From the NCBI RefSeq assembly GCF_001499905.1, contig NZ_LQIS01000045.1, positions 124,001 through 188,000 on the forward strand: a stretch of DNA of 64,000 nucleotides, written 5' to 3'. Of the stretch, positions 44,715-54,160 are shown one piece after another. This DNA is from Mycobacterium sp. GA-1285. Lineage in GTDB: Bacteria > Actinomycetota > Actinomycetes > Mycobacteriales > Mycobacteriaceae. Position 1 is the first letter of the stretch. Every line of letters begins with the position of its first letter. The notes under the pieces were generated by a model. The model was not told the origin of the DNA, did not search any database, and saw only the letters and a list, made by a program, of their open reading frames with translations. Made by a program: the position numbers and the translations under genes.

Positions 44715-46219
44715 CAGGAGCGTTATCGCGTCGCCGGCTCCGGTGGCGAGATCCGTTGACGGGCATACTATTTCCGCATCTGTCGGCTGCCTCGCGGACG
44801 ACCTTCGGGCTCGCGCTGACGACGCTGGCGGCGTTGCTGGTCGGCTTCGCGGCATTACGGTGGCAGGCGCCGCTGATCGGTGTCGCCCCGGTCGGCGTGA
44901 CGCTGGTGTTCGCGGTCTATCTCCGTCAGGCGCGCATCCAGCCGGTACGGCAGCTGGTGTCGATCGCCGCACTGGCCGCGGTGCTCGGCATCGGATGGGC
45001 GTTCGCGACCGGTGAGGTCGTCGCCCAATCGCACGACGTCGCGCTGAGCGGTGGCGAGTTCGACCATCAGAAGTTCTTGTTGGGCACCGCGATACCGGTT
45101 GGCGGCGCGCTGCTCATGCTGGTCCCGCCGGCGCTCCTGCGGTTACGGCGTCCGATCCGTGCTCCGCTCGACGGCTACGCGGTCGGCGCGTTGAGCGCCG
45201 TCGTCTTCACGACTGCGGCGACCCTGGTGAGGCTGGCCCCGCAGTTCGCGACCGGCGTCAGGGCCGAAGACCTGTGGGCAGGGGCGCTTTTGACCCAGGC
45301 CGGCATCCAAGGGTTGGCCCTGCCGTTGACCGCGCTGGCGCTCGGCGGGCTGTTCGGCATCACGCTGTGGGTGGGTCGACGTGGGATGATCCTGGCGAGT
45401 GTGCTTGTGACGCTGGTGCTTTACGCGATCATCGGTGTCACCGACTACGCCCCGGTGCCGCACCTGCTGCACCTCGCCATGCACGCCGGCGTCGCGATCG
45501 TCGCCCTGGCTGCTCTGCGCGCCGGGCAGCGCGCCGCGGACCAAGCGTCAGAAGAGCGAGACGGGCGCGACGGGCGCGCACGGGCGCTGGCCCACATCGG
45601 TTTCGGCGCCGTCGTCGCGATGGCCGCAGGAGTGTTGGCGGCGGTACTCACCACGCCCGACGTGCCGAAGGTCGTCTGCCCGCCCGATTGTGGACGGCCA
45701 CCGATCGGCGAACCCATCGAATCGAACCCGCGCTTTTACGCCGCCGACGGGTCGTTCTCCGTTCAATACCCGGGACCGGGCAGCGCCTACCAGGCCACGC
45801 TCAATCCAGACGGTGTCGAGCTGGAGTTCACCGGCGGGGACACCGGCACGCTCGAATTCTTCGGGCTGCCCGCCGAGGGCCGCACGCCCGAGCAGATCAC
45901 CGAAGACCTGATCGACGAGTACTATCCCGACGCCACAACGGAATACGAGATCCCCAACGCGATGGTCGGCTACGAGCCGGGCTACGGAGTCGTCGCCGAC
46001 GACTATCCGCAGGACGCCAGCGGCAGCTTCACCCGGCTCCGGCTGATCGTGATGGTCGCGGTCAGAAACGATGTCGCCCTGGTGGCCTCGGCGATCGGCC
46101 CGTACCGCGAATTCACCCCTGACTTCGGCACGGGCCACCCATCGGGTGCAAACCTGCAACTGGCGATGGATATGGGCAAGTATGTCAACAGTTTCCGCTG
46201 GGGCGGCGTCACCGACTGA
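44711..46219 (+). CDS. Multi-spanning membrane protein with external C-terminal domain
   Basis: A 502-residue protein with a TTG start overlapping the peptidase stop (TTGA). Roughly eight to nine hydrophobic helices fill residues 30-320 (for example TTFGLALTTLAALLVGFAAL, MILASVLVTLVLYAIIGVTD). Next comes a segment with VVCPPDCGRPP and a soluble domain of about 160 residues starting RFYAADGSFSVQYPGPGSAY. Coupling to the sedolisin suggests they work together, perhaps as a sensor or membrane partner (inference). Family not recognised. Confidence 0.72.
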   Translation: MTGALSRRRLRWRDPLTGILFPHLSAASRTTFGLALTTLAALLVGFAALRWQAPLIGVAPVGVTLVFAVYLRQARIQPVRQLVSIAALAAVLGIGWAFATGEVVAQSHDVALSGGEFDHQKFLLGTAIPVGGALLMLVPPALLRLRRPIRAPLDGYAVGALSAVVFTTAATLVRLAPQFATGVRAEDLWAGALLTQAGIQGLALPLTALALGGLFGITLWVGRRGMILASVLVTLVLYAIIGVTDYAPVPHLLHLAMHAGVAIVALAALRAGQRAADQASEERDGRDGRARALAHIGFGAVVAMAAGVLAAVLTTPDVPKVVCPPDCGRPPIGEPIESNPRFYAADGSFSVQYPGPGSAYQATLNPDGVELEFTGGDTGTLEFFGLPAEGRTPEQITEDLIDEYYPDATTEYEIPNAMVGYEPGYGVVADDYPQDASGSFTRLRLIVMVAVRNDVALVASAIGPYREFTPDFGTGHPSGANLQLAMDMGKYVNSFRWGGVTD

Positions 46220-46222
46220 CGG

Positions 46223-47152
46223 TCACAGCTCGGCGAAACAGGGATCTTCCTCATCCTTCGGTATATCGGCGTTGCGCGTCGAGAACCGGCTCACCACACC
46301 GTCGTCGGTGACATCCACCGAATCGGCTTTGATGTTCATCGGGTAGTTCTTCGTCAGCTCGTTGGTGAACGCGTCCAACGCCGGTTGCACGGCTTCGCGC
46401 GGCAACGTGAAGCCGAGCCCCGTCAGCTGGATCACCTGCAGCGAGATCCCGCCGTCGGCGACGGTAGGCCGGGCCCTGATCGAGCCGAGCGCACCTTCCA
46501 ACTCGATCGTGTCGTCGGACGGGTTGGTCGTGACGCCGGTGACGAACGCACCGATGAGCGGAACGGAGTCGGATATGGTCTGCCGGATGCCCTCCGACGA
46601 CCAATTGATGTCCGCGACCAGTGAGCCGACCTTGCCGCCCGAGGTGGCTGTGTCCTCTAGGCGGACGTCTTGAATCGTCAACTTGACCTTCATGCCCTTG
46701 GCGTCGCGGATCTGGTTGCCGGCGGTCTCGATGTGGATGTTCGTGTAGTGGCCGGACATGTGCTGGATCAGGAAGGGCGGCATGACGCCGAACGATGCGC
46801 TTGCCTCGTCCTCGACGACGCATGAGGTGACATTCGCGACGACGGTGTCCGCGCGGTGACGTGCGTAGAGTTCAGCCGCCAGCACGCCGGCCAGCACCAG
46901 CGCCACCACGATGACGACCACCAGCACGATCGACAGCGGGTCGCGCAGGAGGCTCCTGAGTTTCGACTCCGAGGGCGGCTCGCCCGGGCCGGGGTCATTC
47001 GCCCCCTGGGGTCCAGGCGGCCCAGGTGGCGGCCCCTGCGGGGGCGGGGGAGCCTGGTCCTGCTGAGGTGGGGGGACCTGGCCCTGCTGAGGCGAGGGGA
47101 CCTGGCCCTGCGGCTGCGACGGCTGATTCGGGCGGGCCCACGGGTCAGTCAC
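46223..47152 (-). CDS. DUF2993 membrane-anchored lipid-binding-like protein (Rv0479c-type)
   Basis: A 309-residue protein. The first 60 residues are Pro/Gln-rich (QGQVPSPQQGQVPPPQQDQA) and cytosolic, then comes one helix (SIVLVVVIVVALVLAGVLAA) and an external DUF2993 domain (SGHYTNIHIETAGNQIRDAK, TLPREAVQPALDAFTNELTK). DUF2993 proteins such as LmeA bind phosphoinositides or act in mannolipid synthesis in mycobacteria. It begins four bases inside the end of the nitrilase gene (ATGA). Confidence 0.85.
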   Translation of the reverse strand: MTDPWARPNQPSQPQGQVPSPQQGQVPPPQQDQAPPPPQGPPPGPPGPQGANDPGPGEPPSESKLRSLLRDPLSIVLVVVIVVALVLAGVLAAELYARHRADTVVANVTSCVVEDEASASFGVMPPFLIQHMSGHYTNIHIETAGNQIRDAKGMKVKLTIQDVRLEDTATSGGKVGSLVADINWSSEGIRQTISDSVPLIGAFVTGVTTNPSDDTIELEGALGSIRARPTVADGGISLQVIQLTGLGFTLPREAVQPALDAFTNELTKNYPMNIKADSVDVTDDGVVSRFSTRNADIPKDEEDPCFAEL

Positions 47153-47976
47153 GAGCGCGATTCTGCCTTACCGCGACGAGCGAAGCCCGCGCGGTTGCGC
47201 AACACCGCGACCGTCTCGCGCACCTTGCGCCCGTCCTCCAGGTCGATGTCGGTCACCAGCAACTGCGGATCGTCGCCCGCACTGGCCAGCACGTCCCCGG
47301 TCGGGGACGCGACCAGGCTGCCTCCCACACCGGTCGGACCGAGTGCTGCGACCTCGGGGTCGGGGTAGCCCTGGTCGACCGCGGCGACGAAGCCGGTCGT
47401 GTCGATCGCGCGAGCGCGCGCCAGCAACGTCCACTGCTCGAGCTTGCCCGGCCCGCTGCCCCACGACGCGTGGACCGTGATCAGCTGCGCACCCCGATCG
47501 GCCAGCTCGACGTAGAGCTCGGGGAAACGCACGTCGTAACACAGCGTCAGGCCGACGCGCACGCCGTCCACCTCGATGACCACGGGTTCGTGTCCGGGGG
47601 CCACGGTTTTGGACTCCTCGAACCCGAATGCGTCGTAGAGGTGGATCTTCTCGTAGTGCGCGTCGACGTAGCCGGTCGAGCTGGGGCCGGTCGCGATCAG
47701 CGTGTTGTGGACGCGTCCGTCACCGGAAGGTACGAACATGCCGGCGACGACGACGATGCCCGCACGCTCGGCGATCGCCCGCACACCCGAGGCCCACGGC
47801 CCGTCGAGCGGTTCGGCCACCGGGGCGAGCGGCACCCCGAAGCGGCACATCGTCGCCTCCGGGAACAGCACCATCCGGGCACCGGCGTCCGCGGCGCGGC
47901 GGGTGTAGTCCTCCACCACCGCGAGATTCGCCGACGGGTCGGTGCCGCTGAGGATCTGCGCCAGGGCAATCCGCAT
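47149..47976 (-). CDS. Carbon-nitrogen hydrolase (nitrilase superfamily, Rv0480c-type)
   Basis: A 275-residue amidase. The Glu-Lys-Cys triad lies in MVLFPEATMCRF, HYEKIHLYDAFG and GLTLCYDVRFPELY. The length and the FPEA, EKIHLYD and CYDVRFPE motifs fit the Nit/ω-amidase branch, which repairs deaminated metabolites such as deaminated glutathione; a mycobacterial thiol equivalent is possible but unproven. It is coupled to the DUF2993 gene. Confidence 0.92.
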   Translation of the reverse strand: MRIALAQILSGTDPSANLAVVEDYTRRAADAGARMVLFPEATMCRFGVPLAPVAEPLDGPWASGVRAIAERAGIVVVAGMFVPSGDGRVHNTLIATGPSSTGYVDAHYEKIHLYDAFGFEESKTVAPGHEPVVIEVDGVRVGLTLCYDVRFPELYVELADRGAQLITVHASWGSGPGKLEQWTLLARARAIDTTGFVAAVDQGYPDPEVAALGPTGVGGSLVASPTGDVLASAGDDPQLLVTDIDLEDGRKVRETVAVLRNRAGFARRGKAESRS

Positions 47977-48015
47977 ACGGCCCAGCCTACGGCGGCCGTG
48001 TACCGGGCGACTCGC

Positions 48016-48798
48016 TCAGGCCGGCGCGACGGTCGACCAGGGCACGGTCAGCACCCCGTCGCGCATCCGCCGCCGCGCGGGCACGACGGGAAACCCGTTG
48101 TCGCGCAACAGCTCCAGCATCGCGCGCCACCGTACCCGCGGGCCGAACACCCCGTGACCCGCGACGCTGGCCCACGCGCGATCGGCAGCCGTCAGCAGCG
48201 CATGCACGGGCTGACCGTCGACGTTGTGGTGGATCAGTGCTTTCGGCAACCGCTCGGCCAGGTCGGACGGCCGTTCGATCGCGAACGGGTCGCACGCCAG
48301 CGTCAGGCTCACCGGACCGTCGGCGTCCAGCAGGATCCAGCAGGCCCGACGGCCGACCTCGTCACAGGTGCCGTCGACGATGAGACCACCGGGCGCGAGC
48401 TGTCGTTGCATCGTCGACCACGCCTCGTGGACCGCGTCGACCGGGTACTGCCGCAACACGTTGAATGCCCGCACCAGGACGGGCCGCATCCCGGCCAGTT
48501 CGAAACCGCCGAGACCGAACCGCACCGCGCCGGACTCCGCCGACTGCGCCGACTGCACACGGGCGGGATCGATCTCCAACCCCACGACGCGAATATCGTT
48601 GCGTACCAATCGCAGTCGAGCCGCGAGCTCCAGCGTCGTCACCGGCAAGGCACCGTATCCGAGATCGATCACCAGCGGATCCTCGGCAGCGGCCAGCGCG
48701 GCACGGACCCGTGGCGCATGCACGAGCCAGCGGTCACTGCGGCGCAACCGGTTGTGGCCGGTGGTGCCCCGCGTCAGCTGACCGATGGGCCCGCTCAT
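48016..48798 (-). CDS. SAM-dependent methyltransferase-like protein
   Basis: A 260-residue class I methyltransferase-like protein. PLVIDLGYGALPVTTLELAA is motif I with the atypical DLGYGALP, followed by VVGLEIDPARV (acidic residue of motif II) and a C-terminal half without obvious substrate motifs. The substrate is not evident. Start ATG 48798, MSGPIGQLTRGTTGHNRLRR. It stands between the nitrilase and DUF2505 genes in the same direction. Confidence 0.75.
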   Translation of the reverse strand: MSGPIGQLTRGTTGHNRLRRSDRWLVHAPRVRAALAAAEDPLVIDLGYGALPVTTLELAARLRLVRNDIRVVGLEIDPARVQSAQSAESGAVRFGLGGFELAGMRPVLVRAFNVLRQYPVDAVHEAWSTMQRQLAPGGLIVDGTCDEVGRRACWILLDADGPVSLTLACDPFAIERPSDLAERLPKALIHHNVDGQPVHALLTAADRAWASVAGHGVFGPRVRWRAMLELLRDNGFPVVPARRRMRDGVLTVPWSTVAPA

Positions 48799-48849
48799 GG
48801 CCCGAGTGTATGGCTCGCCTGCGTGTCCGCCTCGATCCGCGCCGTGCCG

Positions 48850-49356
48850 TCAAGCGTTTTCGGTGATCCACAGCGTCGTGAAGCGTTGCTCGGCGATCAG
48901 CAGATCGACCAGCTGTCCGCCGATGAAGTTCTCGATCTTGCCGCCCACCAACGGAACTCGCACCTCCACCTCGACCGTGAACTGCAGCCGCGAACCGCTG
49001 TCGGCCGGGGCCAGCACCGCTGTGCCCGTCAGCGTCGCCGGCGCACCGGGGATCGACCCCTTGACCGTCGCGGTGGCCTTCCCGGCGAGCACCGGGCTCC
49101 ACGTCTCCTCGCGCACAAAGCTCAGGTCACCGCGGTGGAACTGGGTCACCACACTCGGCAGCCGGTCGGCGCGCAACGTCTGCGTCGTGACGATGTCGAT
49201 ACCGCCTCGGTCGTCGACGACCATCGAGTCCAGCGAATACATGTCGGCGCCCGAGTCGGTGAGCCGCGCGAGCCAGTAACGCTCGTCGCCGAACGCCCGG
49301 TGTACCTGCTCGACGGTGCCCCCGTACTCGGCGGCCATGTCGAATGAGCGCGGCAT
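48850..49356 (-). CDS. DUF2505 (START-like) protein (Rv0481c-type)
   Basis: A 168-residue protein, MPRSFDMAAEYGGTVEQVHR, with the alternating strand pattern and GKIENFIGGQLVDLLIAEQR helix of DUF2505, a lipid/ligand-binding START-like fold. Position and size match Rv0481c. It is divergent from murB with only 26 bases between start codons. Function unknown. Confidence 0.87.
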   Translation of the reverse strand: MPRSFDMAAEYGGTVEQVHRAFGDERYWLARLTDSGADMYSLDSMVVDDRGGIDIVTTQTLRADRLPSVVTQFHRGDLSFVREETWSPVLAGKATATVKGSIPGAPATLTGTAVLAPADSGSRLQFTVEVEVRVPLVGGKIENFIGGQLVDLLIAEQRFTTLWITENA

Positions 49357-49382
49357 AGCTGGTCAGGCTACCGTTACCGCCC

Positions 49383-50450
49383 GTGGTCGGTTCGCAGCTA
49401 GGGGGTGCCTCGGTCGAGGAGCGGGTGCCGCTCGCGCCCCTGACCACGCTGCGGATCGGACCCGTCGCACGGCGGCTGATCACCTGCGACACCACGCAGA
49501 AGATCATCGACGTGGTCCGCGCGCTCGGCCCTGGCGACGACTCGTTGGTCCTGGCGGGTGGCTCCAACGTCGTGTTGTCCGACGAGCTGACCGACCTCTC
49601 GGTGATCCACCTGGCCAACACCGAGATCGCCGTCGACGGCGATGTGGTGCGCGCGGAGGCGGGTGCGGTCTGGGACGACGTCGTGGTCACCTCGCTGGCG
49701 CACGGACTCGGCGGCCTGGAGTGCCTGTCGGGGATCCCCGGATCAGCCGGCGCCACACCGGTGCAGAACGTCGGTGCGTACGGCGCCGAAGTGGCCGACA
49801 CCATTCGGCGGGTGCGGCTGCTGGACCGTCGCACCGGCGCGGATCGCTGGGTCGAGCCCGAGGCGCTGCGGTTCGGCTACCGCACCAGCGTCCTCAAACA
49901 CGCGCACGACGCGATCGTGCTCGAGGTGGAGTTCGCGTTGGACCCCGGCGGACGCAGTGCGCCGCTGCGCTACCGCGAACTGGCCACCGCGCTGGGCGCC
50001 GAACAGGGGACGCGCGCCGATCCGCTCGAGGTTCGCGAGGCGGTGCTCGCGCTGCGGTCGAGCAAGGGCATGGTGCTCGACGCCAACCCCGACAACCCGG
50101 ATCACGACACCTGGAGCGTCGGCTCGTTCTTCACCAACCCGGTCGTCGCGGTCGCGGAGTTCGATCGGGTGCGGGCCTCGGTCGACGTACCGGTGCCCAA
50201 CTATCCGGCACCCGACGGGGTCAAACTGGCGGCGGGGTGGCTGGTCGAGCAGGCCGGCTTCGGCAAGGGCCATCCGGGAGAAGGGGCCGCCGCCCGGCTG
50301 TCGACCAAGCATGCGCTGGCGTTGACCAACCGCGGCGGGGCCACCACCGCCGATGTGATCGCGCTGGCCAGGACGGTACGCGACGGTGTCCGAACGAAAT
50401 TCGGGATCGAACTCACAGCCGAGCCTGTCCTGGTCGGGTGCTCGCTGTAG
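49383..50450 (+). CDS. murB: UDP-N-acetylenolpyruvoylglucosamine reductase
   Basis: A 355-residue FAD enzyme from GTG 49383 (Rv0482). The FAD-binding motifs are LVLAGGSNVVLS and LSGIPGSAGATPVQNVGAYG, the active-site Ser is in SVGSFFTNPVV, and VKLAAGWLVEQAGFGKG belongs to the substrate domain. It makes UDP-N-acetylmuramic acid with NADPH, the second committed step of peptidoglycan synthesis. The next gene, an L,D-transpeptidase, acts on the same polymer. Confidence 0.96.
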   Translation: MVGSQLGGASVEERVPLAPLTTLRIGPVARRLITCDTTQKIIDVVRALGPGDDSLVLAGGSNVVLSDELTDLSVIHLANTEIAVDGDVVRAEAGAVWDDVVVTSLAHGLGGLECLSGIPGSAGATPVQNVGAYGAEVADTIRRVRLLDRRTGADRWVEPEALRFGYRTSVLKHAHDAIVLEVEFALDPGGRSAPLRYRELATALGAEQGTRADPLEVREAVLALRSSKGMVLDANPDNPDHDTWSVGSFFTNPVVAVAEFDRVRASVDVPVPNYPAPDGVKLAAGWLVEQAGFGKGHPGEGAAARLSTKHALALTNRGGATTADVIALARTVRDGVRTKFGIELTAEPVLVGCSL

Positions 50451-50465
50451 GTACGCTCAGTTCAC

Positions 50466-51755
50466 GTGAGTACTGCAGAACCCCTACCGCCGGGGTTCAA
50501 CCGGCGGCGCGCCCTGGCCGCATTGGCGGTCGGCGTCGTCGCGCCGGGCGTGCTGGCCGCGTGCGGCACCAGAAACGACGGGTCGCCGCAGCAGGGCGGT
50601 GAGGCGCCCGACGCCCCCTCGCTGAACTTCAAGCCGGCAAACGGTGCGACCGACGTCTTGCCGACCGCCCCTGTCGGCCTCGAGGTCGCCGACGGCTGGT
50701 TCCAGCGGGTCTCGCTGACCAACCGCGAGGGCAAGGCCATCGCCGGCGTGCTCAACCGCGACCGCACCGCGTTCACGATCACCGAACCGCTCGGCTACGG
50801 CGCCGAGTACACGTGGAAGGGCTCGGCCGTCGGCCGCGACGGCAAGGCGGTGCCGGTCGAGGGTTCGTTCTCCACGATCAACCCCAGTACCCAGGTCAGC
50901 GGCAGCTTCCAGCTCGCCGACGGCCAGGTCGTCGGCGTGGCGGCCCCGATCATCATCCAGTTCGACGCGCCGATCAGCGACAAGGCCGCGGTCGAAAAGG
51001 CACTCAAGGTCACCACCGATCCCCAGGTGGAAGGCAGCTGGGCATGGCTGCCGGACGAGGTCGGCGGGTCGCGTGTGCACTACCGCACCCGCGAGTACTA
51101 CCCGTCGGGCACGAAGGTGAACGTCGACGCGAAGCTCTACGGCGTGCCGTTCGGCGATGGCGCCTATGGCGCGCAGGACATTTCGCTGCACTTCGAGATC
51201 GGCCGCCGTCAGGTGGTCAAGGCCGAGGCGTCGTCGCACCGCATCCAGGTGCTCGACGAAGCGGGCGCGGTGATCATGGACTTTCCATGTAGCTACGGCG
51301 AAGGTGATCTGGACCGCAACGTCACCCGCAGCGGCATTCACGTCGTAACCGAGAAGTACGAGGACTTCTACATGACCAACCCTGCGGCCGGGTACGCCAA
51401 CGTCCGCGAGCGGTTCGCCGTGCGGATCTCCAACAACGGCGAGTTCATCCACGCCAACCCGGCCAGCCTGGGTTCGCAGGGCAACTCCAACGTCACCAAC
51501 GGGTGCATCAACCTCTCGGAGTCCGACGCTCAGCAGTACTTCAACAGCGCGATCTACGGCGATCCCGTCGAGGTCACCGGCACGCGTATCCAGCTGTCCT
51601 ACGCCGACGGCGACATCTGGGACTGGGCCGTGCCGTGGGAGGAGTGGAAGGCGATGTCAGCGCTCTCGGATGGGAACGCGCCGGATATGCCGAGCACCGC
51701 GCCGGCGACGCCGTCGGGCGCACCGGAGGCGGTGAACGGCCGCCCCGGCCGCTGA
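50466..51755 (+). CDS. lprQ: L,D-transpeptidase lipoprotein (LprQ/Ldt5-type)
   Basis: A 429-residue exported protein, GTG start 15 bases after murB. NRRRALAALAVGVVAPGVLA then ACG combines a twin-arginine-like motif and a lipobox (LAAC). Two Ig-like domains (residues about 50-260) precede the YkuD catalytic domain, with His in GEFIHANPASLGSQG and the catalytic Cys in SNVTNGCINLS. It forms 3-3 cross-links in peptidoglycan. It matches Rv0483c/LdtMt5-type proteins, which have SNVTNGC in place of the usual SHGC. Confidence 0.92.
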   Translation: MSTAEPLPPGFNRRRALAALAVGVVAPGVLAACGTRNDGSPQQGGEAPDAPSLNFKPANGATDVLPTAPVGLEVADGWFQRVSLTNREGKAIAGVLNRDRTAFTITEPLGYGAEYTWKGSAVGRDGKAVPVEGSFSTINPSTQVSGSFQLADGQVVGVAAPIIIQFDAPISDKAAVEKALKVTTDPQVEGSWAWLPDEVGGSRVHYRTREYYPSGTKVNVDAKLYGVPFGDGAYGAQDISLHFEIGRRQVVKAEASSHRIQVLDEAGAVIMDFPCSYGEGDLDRNVTRSGIHVVTEKYEDFYMTNPAAGYANVRERFAVRISNNGEFIHANPASLGSQGNSNVTNGCINLSESDAQQYFNSAIYGDPVEVTGTRIQLSYADGDIWDWAVPWEEWKAMSALSDGNAPDMPSTAPATPSGAPEAVNGRPGR

Positions 51756-51834
51756 CATCACATTCGGCCGAACGTGGGTTACCCGCACGCTTCGCCGCGG
51801 TTCGGCGTGACACGAGCCCACACTGGGTGACGAC

Positions 51835-52590
51835 CTACTTGCGGTTGAACCGCGATCCGCTGGCCCCGCTGACCTGATCGCGCGGCCGAACCACGATCAG
51901 GTCGAGGTCGACGTGCGACGGCCGGCTCGCGACGAACCCGATGATCTCGGCGACGTCGTCGGCCAGCAGCGGAGTGACTCCCTCGTAGACCTTGGCCGCG
52001 CGTTCCTCGTCGCCCTCGAACCGGTTCAGCGAGAAGTCCGTCTTCACCATGCCGGGCGCAACTTCGGTCAGTCGCACCGGTTTTCCGAGCAGCTCGCTGC
52101 GCAACGTGCGGTGCAGCACCCCCTGCGCGTGCTTGGCGGAGGTGTACCCGCCGCCGTTGTCGTAGATCTCCACGGCCGCGATCGAGGTGACGGTCACGAT
52201 CAGTCCGTCGCCTGACGCGATCAGCTTCGGCAGCAGCGCCCGCGTCACCAGCAGCGTGCCGAGCACGTTGGCCTCCCACATCCAGCGCCAGTGTTCGACG
52301 TCAGCCTCGGCCACCGGATCGAGCCCGCGCGCCCCACCGGCGTTGTTGACCAGCACATCCACTCGGTTCACCGCCGCCGCCAACGCCGCCACCGCCTCCT
52401 GAGATGTGACGTCCGCCACAATCGCCGTGCCGCCGATCTCCTCCGCGAGGACCCTGAGGGGCTCCTCGCGCCGGGCGACGCAGACGACGTGAAAACCTTG
52501 CGCGGCAAGGGTTCTCGCGGTCGCCGCCCCGATGCCCGCGCTGGCGCCGGTGACCACCGCGACACGACCGTCGGCTTGGGAAGTCGTCAT
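51835..52590 (-). CDS. Short-chain dehydrogenase/reductase (Rv0484c-type)
   Basis: A 251-residue SDR from ATG 52590 (MTTSQADGRVAVVTGASAGI). TGASAGIG binds NAD(P), VDVLVNNAGGARG follows, and the catalytic Ser, Tyr and Lys are in VTSIAAVEIYDNGGGYTSAK (YxxxK). It resembles the YdfG-like 3-hydroxy acid dehydrogenase branch. The frame is open for another 660 bases upstream, but that part is not protein-like. It is divergent from the ROK regulator. Confidence 0.92.
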   Translation of the reverse strand: MTTSQADGRVAVVTGASAGIGAATARTLAAQGFHVVCVARREEPLRVLAEEIGGTAIVADVTSQEAVAALAAAVNRVDVLVNNAGGARGLDPVAEADVEHWRWMWEANVLGTLLVTRALLPKLIASGDGLIVTVTSIAAVEIYDNGGGYTSAKHAQGVLHRTLRSELLGKPVRLTEVAPGMVKTDFSLNRFEGDEERAAKVYEGVTPLLADDVAEIIGFVASRPSHVDLDLIVVRPRDQVSGASGSRFNRK

Positions 52591-52777
52591 CTGCCCAACC
52601 CTAGTTGGCGTGCTAAATTCGCCGGGTGTTGTCCAGTCAGGCCTGTACGCGATGTGCGTGTTGTTGTCGCACGCCTCGCCGCGCCTGATTGTTTCGTAGA
52701 CGACTTTGCTGTCCTGCTGAATCCCCGGGTGCGGCCCGAACACCTCCCGCCGGCCGAATTCCCCGAAGGACAAGCAG

Positions 52778-54124
52778 ATGCGCACCTCCCTCACCACCAC
52801 CCTTTCCGCAAAAAATCCCCACAGCGCGCAGCACGCCAAGCTCACGCTGACACCCGCGGGCGGCCGGCACCCCCAGGCCCGCACGCGGATCGTCGTGCCG
52901 TCGCTGAAGGTCCCCGACGCGGCGGCCGGCTCGGTGTTCAGTGCCGCCCGTCTGCGCGGACCCATCGCCCGTGACGTGATCGCTCGGGTCACCGGCCTGA
53001 GCATCGCGACCGTCAACCGCCAGGTCACCGCGCTGCTCGACGCCGGCGTGCTGCGGGAACGCGCCGACCTCGCGGTTTCCGGCGCGATCGGCAGGCCCCG
53101 GGTGCCCGTCGAGGTGAACCACGAGCCGTTCCTCACGCTCGGCATCCACATCGGCGCGAGGACCACCAGCGTCGTCGCCACCGACCTGTTCGGCCGCACC
53201 CTCGACGTGGTGGAGACGCCGACCCCGCGGGGTCCGCAGGCCGCGGCGCTCAAGTCGCTGGCCGGCAGCGCCCGCCGGTACCTGAGCCGCTGGCATCGCC
53301 GACGCCCGCTGTGGGTCGGTGTGGCGGCCGGCGGCGTCGTCGACAGCTCGACCGGTCATCTGGACCATCCGCGGCTCGGGTGGTCGGACGCACCGGTCGG
53401 GCCCGTGCTCACCGACGCGCTCGGCCTGCCGGTGTCGGTCGCCTCCCACGTCGACGCGATGGCGGGCGCCGAACTGCTGCTGGGCGTGCGCAGGCAGCCG
53501 TCGCCCGCATGGTCGGAAACGCTCCTCGCCCGCGCGGGGACGAGCCTGTACGTCTACGCCCGCGAGACCGTCGGCTACGCGCTGTCCATCGACGGGCGCG
53601 TGCACTCCCCGGCCACCGGTCCGGGGACCATCGCCGCGCTGCCCGCCCACTCCGAATTGCTCGGCGGCACCGGCCAATTGGAGTCCACCGTCAGCGACGA
53701 GGCGGTGCTGATCGCCGCGCGCAGGGCGCGCATCGTTCCTCTCGAAGGGCCGGGCTCGACGATGCAGGCGCTGCTCAAGACCGCGCGGCAGGGCAGCCGG
53801 CCGGCGCAGGACCTGCTCGCCGAGCGTTCGCGGGTCTTGGGAGAGGCCGTCGCCCTGCTGCGCGACATGCTCAACCCCGACGACCTGGTTGTGGGCGGTC
53901 AGGCGTTCACCGAGTATCCCGAGGGCATGGCCACCGTGGAGGCCGCGTTCGCGCAGCGTTCGGTGATGCCCGCCCGCGGGATCCGGCTCACCGTTTTCGG
54001 CAATCGCGTGCAGGAGGCCGGTGCGGGCGTGGTGTCGCTGGGCGGGTTGTACGCCGACCCGATCGGCGCCATGCGGCGCGCACTCCCGCGTAGGCCCGAA
54101 GCCAGGCCCGAGGTCCCTGCCTGA
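52778..54124 (+). CDS. ROK-family regulator (Rv0485-type)
   Basis: A 448-residue protein. The N-terminal winged helix (RDVIARVTGLSIATVNRQVT, ALLDAGVLRE) sits at residues about 65-100, followed by a ROK/ASKHA domain (LTLGIHIGARTTSVVATDLF, VGVAAGGVVDSSTGHLD). The CxCGxxGC zinc motif of sugar-kinase ROK members is absent, so a regulator rather than a kinase is likely. M. tuberculosis Rv0485 has been linked to control of PE/PPE genes, as I recall. It ends 36 bases before mshA. Confidence 0.88.
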   Translation: MRTSLTTTLSAKNPHSAQHAKLTLTPAGGRHPQARTRIVVPSLKVPDAAAGSVFSAARLRGPIARDVIARVTGLSIATVNRQVTALLDAGVLRERADLAVSGAIGRPRVPVEVNHEPFLTLGIHIGARTTSVVATDLFGRTLDVVETPTPRGPQAAALKSLAGSARRYLSRWHRRRPLWVGVAAGGVVDSSTGHLDHPRLGWSDAPVGPVLTDALGLPVSVASHVDAMAGAELLLGVRRQPSPAWSETLLARAGTSLYVYARETVGYALSIDGRVHSPATGPGTIAALPAHSELLGGTGQLESTVSDEAVLIAARRARIVPLEGPGSTMQALLKTARQGSRPAQDLLAERSRVLGEAVALLRDMLNPDDLVVGGQAFTEYPEGMATVEAAFAQRSVMPARGIRLTVFGNRVQEAGAGVVSLGGLYADPIGAMRRALPRRPEARPEVPA

Positions 54125-54160
54125 CGGGGCGCCGGGGACCGACGGTGTAGACATGTCTGT

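Noticed and set aside
47026..49347. A 773-codon open frame on the plus strand
   Set aside because: It is antisense to the DUF2993, nitrilase, methyltransferase and DUF2505 genes, all of which have clear domains. Long antisense frames are common in GC-rich DNA.
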